A stretch of 8,400 nucleotides of DNA from CAYUUP01 sp964447925. GTDB lineage: Bacteria > Bacillota > Clostridia > Oscillospirales > Oscillospiraceae. A program made the translations under genes and the position numbers. Where the stretch lies: the NCBI GenBank assembly GCA_964447925.1, contig CAYUUP010000070.1:1-8400 (forward strand), in the 5' to 3' direction. This document shows, piece by piece, positions 6,137 to 8,400 of this stretch. Position 1 is the first letter of the stretch. Every line of letters begins with the position of its first letter. The notes under the pieces are model-generated. The model had not been told where the DNA came from. It saw nothing but the letters and a program-made list of their open reading frames with translations, and did not search any database.

Positions 6137-7483
6137 TCAGGGCGTCAGGCGGTTCGGCCCCCGGAAGAGGAACATGGTTTCCTTGATACCAAGGCCAAAG
6201 AGCAGCATGGTCAGACGATCCAGCCCCAGGCCGAAGCCGCCGTGGGGCGGGCAGCCGTACCGGAAGAACTCCAGATAAAATTTCACGTCCTCAGTGAGTC
6301 CCTTTTCATCGGCCTGCCGCTTCAAGACCTCATAGCGGTGTTCCCGCTGGGCGCCGGTGGTGATCTCGGTACCACGCCAGATCAAGTCATAGCCCATGGG
6401 GATGCCGTTCTTGTCCCGCATATGGTAGAAGGCCCGCTTTTCCGGGCCAAAGCCCACTACAAAGAGAAATTCGTGGCCGTACTTCTCCTTGACCCACTGA
6501 TAGCTGAGGTGTTCGGCGTCGGTAGTCAGGTCGTTCTTCTCCTCATCGGGGACGGTGTAGCCGTAGCACTTCTCCAGTTCATTGTACAGCTCCGCCACAG
6601 TAATAACCGGGAAAGGTTGCGCGGGGATAATGACCTCCTGGCCAAACAGATCCTGGATTTCCTTCCCATACCGCTCCTTGATCTGGGTCAGGACATAGAC
6701 CAGCAGCTCCTCCTCCAGTTTCATTACGTCTTTATAGGAGTGGATAAAGCTGAATTCCAGGTCGAAGCTGGTGAACTCGGTGGCGTGGCGGCTGGTGAAG
6801 GACTTCTCCGCCCGGAAGACAGGGCCAACCTCAAAGACTCGCTCAAAGCCGGCGGCCATGGCAAGCTGCTTATAGAACTGGGGACTTTGGGCCAGATAGG
6901 CGTTCCGGTCGAAATACTTGACCTCGAATACCTCGGCGCCGCTCTCGCTGGCGGCGCCCAGCAGCTTGGGGGTGTGGATTTCAATAAAATTCTGATTCAG
7001 CAGGAACTGCCGCATGGCGGCGGCCATGGCAGTCTGTACCTGGAATATCAGCTGGTTTTCCTCTGTCCGCAGGTCAATCCAGCGGTAGTCGATGCGCTGG
7101 TCGATGCCGGAGCGCTCCACCGCCTTCTTTTTTTTGGTGGCGGCGATGGCTTTCCGGGTGATGGGCAGCGGGGCGGCCAGAGACTCCACCCGAATGGCGG
7201 CGGCGCCCTTTGTGGGCAGCAACTCCACGCCTCCCAGTTTGACATATTCATTGGCTGTCACCACGCCGACAACAGAGATGACGGAATCCGCCGTCAGGGT
7301 GTCCAGCGTGGGGAGCAGATCGGGGTAATCCTCTTTTTCCACGGTGATCTGAATTTTCCCAGTGATGTCCTTCAGCACCAGAAAGGCCATATACTTACTG
7401 CTGCGGATGCTGTCCAGAAAGCCCTGGAGCAGCACCGTCTCACCTGCGTGGGCGGCGGCGTCCTTGATATAGGTTCTCTCCAT
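6137..7483 (-). CDS. aspS: Aspartyl-tRNA synthetase, archaeal-type (type 2), probably non-discriminating
   Basis: This cytoplasmic class II synthetase attaches aspartate to tRNA-Asp, and probably also to tRNA-Asn for later amidation. The protein is 448 residues from the ATG at 7483. An N-terminal OB-fold anticodon-binding domain covers about 1-105 (VLLQGFLDSIRSSKYMAFLVLKD at 17-39). A linker holds the basic run TKKKK (116-120). Motif 1 is IHTPKLL (169-175). Motif 2 is VFRAEKSFTSRHATEF (222-237, with R224). Motif 3 is GFGLGLDRLTMLLFG (416-430, with R423). YLAQSPQFYKQ (196-206) and SFDLEFSFI (239-247) match AspRS rather than AsnRS. The bacterial GAD insertion, which makes type 1 enzymes near 590 residues, is absent. 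An earlier in-frame start would overlap the promoter. The ribosome binding site GGAG is 13 bases upstream, rather far. Dual tRNA use is inferred from the class. Confidence 0.9.
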   Translation of the reverse strand: MERTYIKDAAAHAGETVLLQGFLDSIRSSKYMAFLVLKDITGKIQITVEKEDYPDLLPTLDTLTADSVISVVGVVTANEYVKLGGVELLPTKGAAAIRVESLAAPLPITRKAIAATKKKKAVERSGIDQRIDYRWIDLRTEENQLIFQVQTAMAAAMRQFLLNQNFIEIHTPKLLGAASESGAEVFEVKYFDRNAYLAQSPQFYKQLAMAAGFERVFEVGPVFRAEKSFTSRHATEFTSFDLEFSFIHSYKDVMKLEEELLVYVLTQIKERYGKEIQDLFGQEVIIPAQPFPVITVAELYNELEKCYGYTVPDEEKNDLTTDAEHLSYQWVKEKYGHEFLFVVGFGPEKRAFYHMRDKNGIPMGYDLIWRGTEITTGAQREHRYEVLKRQADEKGLTEDVKFYLEFFRYGCPPHGGFGLGLDRLTMLLFGLGIKETMFLFRGPNRLTP

Positions 7484-7540
7484 AGTGATTTTCAAACTCC
7501 TGCTCTTTTGTGAAATGTCCGCGTCCTGCGGAACACTATT

Positions 7541-7569
7541 ACTATACCACAATTCTCTGCGGGTTGCAA
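7541..7569 (-). promoter_or_regulatory. Promoter of aspS
   Basis: TTGCAA (7564-7569), a 17-base spacer and TATAGT (7541-7546), with a TG extension just upstream of the -10 (TGGTATAGT). Transcription would start near 7534, giving a leader of about 50 bases. That leader is too short for a T-box, so this synthetase is not obviously under tRNA attenuation. Confidence 0.7.
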
Positions 7570-7594
7570 TGCCGTCTGCGGGAGGAATTTTCCC

Positions 7595-7623
7595 TTGCGT
7601 TTCGGTGGGGGTTATGTTATATT
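7595..7623 (+). promoter_or_regulatory. Promoter-like site upstream of the serine dehydratase gene (distal)
   Basis: TTGCGT (7595-7600), a 17-base spacer and TATATT (7618-7623). It would start RNA near 7630, exactly at the first base of a hairpin with a T-run. It is divergent from the aspS promoter, with 25 bases between the two -35 boxes. Confidence 0.5.
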
Positions 7624-7629
7624 AGCAGT

Positions 7630-7669
7630 AAGGCACTGTCCGCCCTGTTGGCGGCTGCGGGCCTTTTTT
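7630..7669 (+). terminator. Terminator-like hairpin between two promoter-like sites
   Basis: AAGGC (7630-7634) pairs with GCCTT (7661-7665). Inside, CCGCC (7640-7644) pairs with GGCGG (7650-7654) around a CTGTT loop. A run of six T (7664-7669) follows. The two stems are separated by an unpaired internal loop, so stability is moderate. It would work only on plus-strand RNA. No plus-strand gene ends nearby, so it would act on RNA from the distal promoter or on antisense read-through. Confidence 0.55.
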
Positions 7670-7679
7670 ATCGGAGGGA

Positions 7680-7708
7680 TTGCGGTTTTTGACTATTCGT
7701 GCTATGAT
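7680..7708 (+). promoter_or_regulatory. Probable promoter of the serine dehydratase gene (proximal)
   Basis: TTGCGG (7680-7685), a 17-base spacer and TATGAT (7703-7708), with an extended -10 (TGCTATGAT). Transcription would start near 7715, past the hairpin, leaving a leader of about 57 bases to the GTG start. Confidence 0.6.
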
Positions 7709-7771
7709 ACTGTCAGTAAAGACGGACGCTTATCAAAGGAAAAGGACATTTTGCCGCAAGGAGAGACGGAT

Positions 7772-8400
7772 GTGAACATTTTTGATATTTTGGGGCCTGT
7801 CATGGTGGGGCCGTCCAGTTCTCACACCGCCGGGGCGGTGCGTATCGGGCTGATCGCCCGAAAGATGCTGGGGGAAACCCCCGCCCGCGCTGAGATCTAT
7901 CTGCACGGCTCCTTCGCGGACACCGGAGCCGGACACGGGACGGACCGAGCCATCGTTGCCGGGCTGCTGGGAATGGAGCCGGATGACGGGCGCATCTCCC
8001 GCAGCTACGAGATCGCCGGAGAGCTTGGGATGGCATTCAAAATGGAGCGCGTGGAGCTGCGGGACGCCCACCCGAATACGGCGCTCCTGACCCTCCACAC
8101 CGAGAGCGGCGTCACACTGGAGGTGCAGGCGTCCTCCATCGGCGGCGGCCGCATCCGCATCGACCGGCTGAACGGCATCGACGTCAATTTCAGCGGGGAG
8201 AGCAACACCCTCATCGTCCATAATCAGGACAAGCCTGGTCTGGTGTCCGAGGTGACCTCCATTCTCTCCGTCTGCAAACTCAACATAGCCACCCTTCAGC
8301 TGTTCCGGGACAAGTGTGGTGGCTCCGCCGTGATGATCATCGAGCTGGATGACACTCTGCCCGCCGAGGCTGTCAGCCTTATCGGGCAGATGGACGGCGT
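7772..8400 (+). CDS. sdaAB: L-serine dehydratase, iron-sulfur-dependent, beta subunit (runs off the right edge)
   Basis: With its alpha subunit this enzyme deaminates L-serine to pyruvate and ammonia in the cytoplasm. The open frame has 209 complete codons without a stop. Residues 1-30 contain the family signature GPVMVGPSSSHTAGAVR (8-24). HGSFADTGAGHGTDRA is at 45-60. ASSIGGGRIRI (120-130) precedes an ACT domain beginning near 145 (LIVHNQDKPGLVSEV, 147-161), typical of the split clostridial/Bacillus beta subunit. That subunit is usually about 220-230 residues, so only a few codons are missing. The [4Fe-4S] cluster is carried by the alpha subunit (sdaAA), expected just downstream. The start is GTG at 7772; an overlapping ATG at 7770 is followed at once by TGA. 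AAGGAGAG (7758-7765) lies 6 bases upstream. Confidence 0.95.
   Translation, partial: MNIFDILGPVMVGPSSSHTAGAVRIGLIARKMLGETPARAEIYLHGSFADTGAGHGTDRAIVAGLLGMEPDDGRISRSYEIAGELGMAFKMERVELRDAHPNTALLTLHTESGVTLEVQASSIGGGRIRIDRLNGIDVNFSGESNTLIVHNQDKPGLVSEVTSILSVCKLNIATLQLFRDKCGGSAVMIIELDDTLPAEAVSLIGQMDG

Noticed and set aside
6242..7513. A long plus-strand open frame of 423 codons opposite aspS
   Set aside because: It mirrors the codon pattern of the synthetase on the other strand, has no recognisable domain, and the minus-strand product has all class II synthetase motifs.
7733..8221. Minus-strand open frame of 162 codons opposite the serine dehydratase gene
   Set aside because: The plus strand encodes an unmistakable SdaAB with signature and ACT domain; the antisense product has no recognisable features.

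Overview
The window is typical chromosomal DNA of a G+C-rich Firmicute, most likely a gut-type clostridium of the Oscillospiraceae kind. The taxon is inferred from four things: a tRNA-sensing T-box leader on the trp operon, an archaeal-type (type 2) aspartyl-tRNA synthetase, a split iron-sulfur L-serine dehydratase, and G+C-rich codon use with strong GGAGG-type ribosome binding sites. No species-level marker is visible.

Positions 1-5475 (minus strand) hold a tryptophan biosynthesis operon in the order promoter, T-box leader, trpE, trpG, trpD, trpC, trpF, trpB. trpB runs off the left edge and trpA is expected beyond it. The genes are tightly packed: E/G, D/C and C/F share ATGA stop-start overlaps, G/D overlap by 8 bases, and F and B are 6 bases apart. 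Together they take chorismate and glutamine to anthranilate (TrpE/TrpG), then to phosphoribosyl-anthranilate (TrpD), its isomer CdRP (TrpF), indole-3-glycerol phosphate (TrpC) and finally tryptophan (TrpB with TrpA). The leader can be folded by eye into a T-box with a UGG (Trp) specifier, a C in the UGGN bulge, and competing antiterminator and terminator helices. The operon should therefore be read through when uncharged tRNA-Trp accumulates. TrpE also keeps motifs expected for feedback inhibition by tryptophan.

Positions 5476-6136 are a lower-G+C, partly eroded spacer. It holds a frameshifted remnant of an IS3-type transposase OrfA, a 19-bp inverted repeat with a 4-base loop, a short tandem duplication (TTTATCAC twice), and a small two-helix membrane protein of unknown function with a good ribosome binding site.

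Positions 6137-7483 (minus strand) encode a complete type 2 AspRS, probably charging both tRNA-Asp and tRNA-Asn. A good sigma-A-type promoter lies upstream. The divergent intergenic region (7484-7771) also carries two plus-strand promoter-like sites separated by a hairpin with a T-run. These lead into a plus-strand gene for the beta subunit of iron-sulfur L-serine dehydratase, which continues past the right edge.

I see no wholly new system. The points most worth a second look are the inverted repeat beside the IS remnant, the promoter-hairpin-promoter arrangement before the serine dehydratase gene, the small membrane protein, and the type 2 AspRS.
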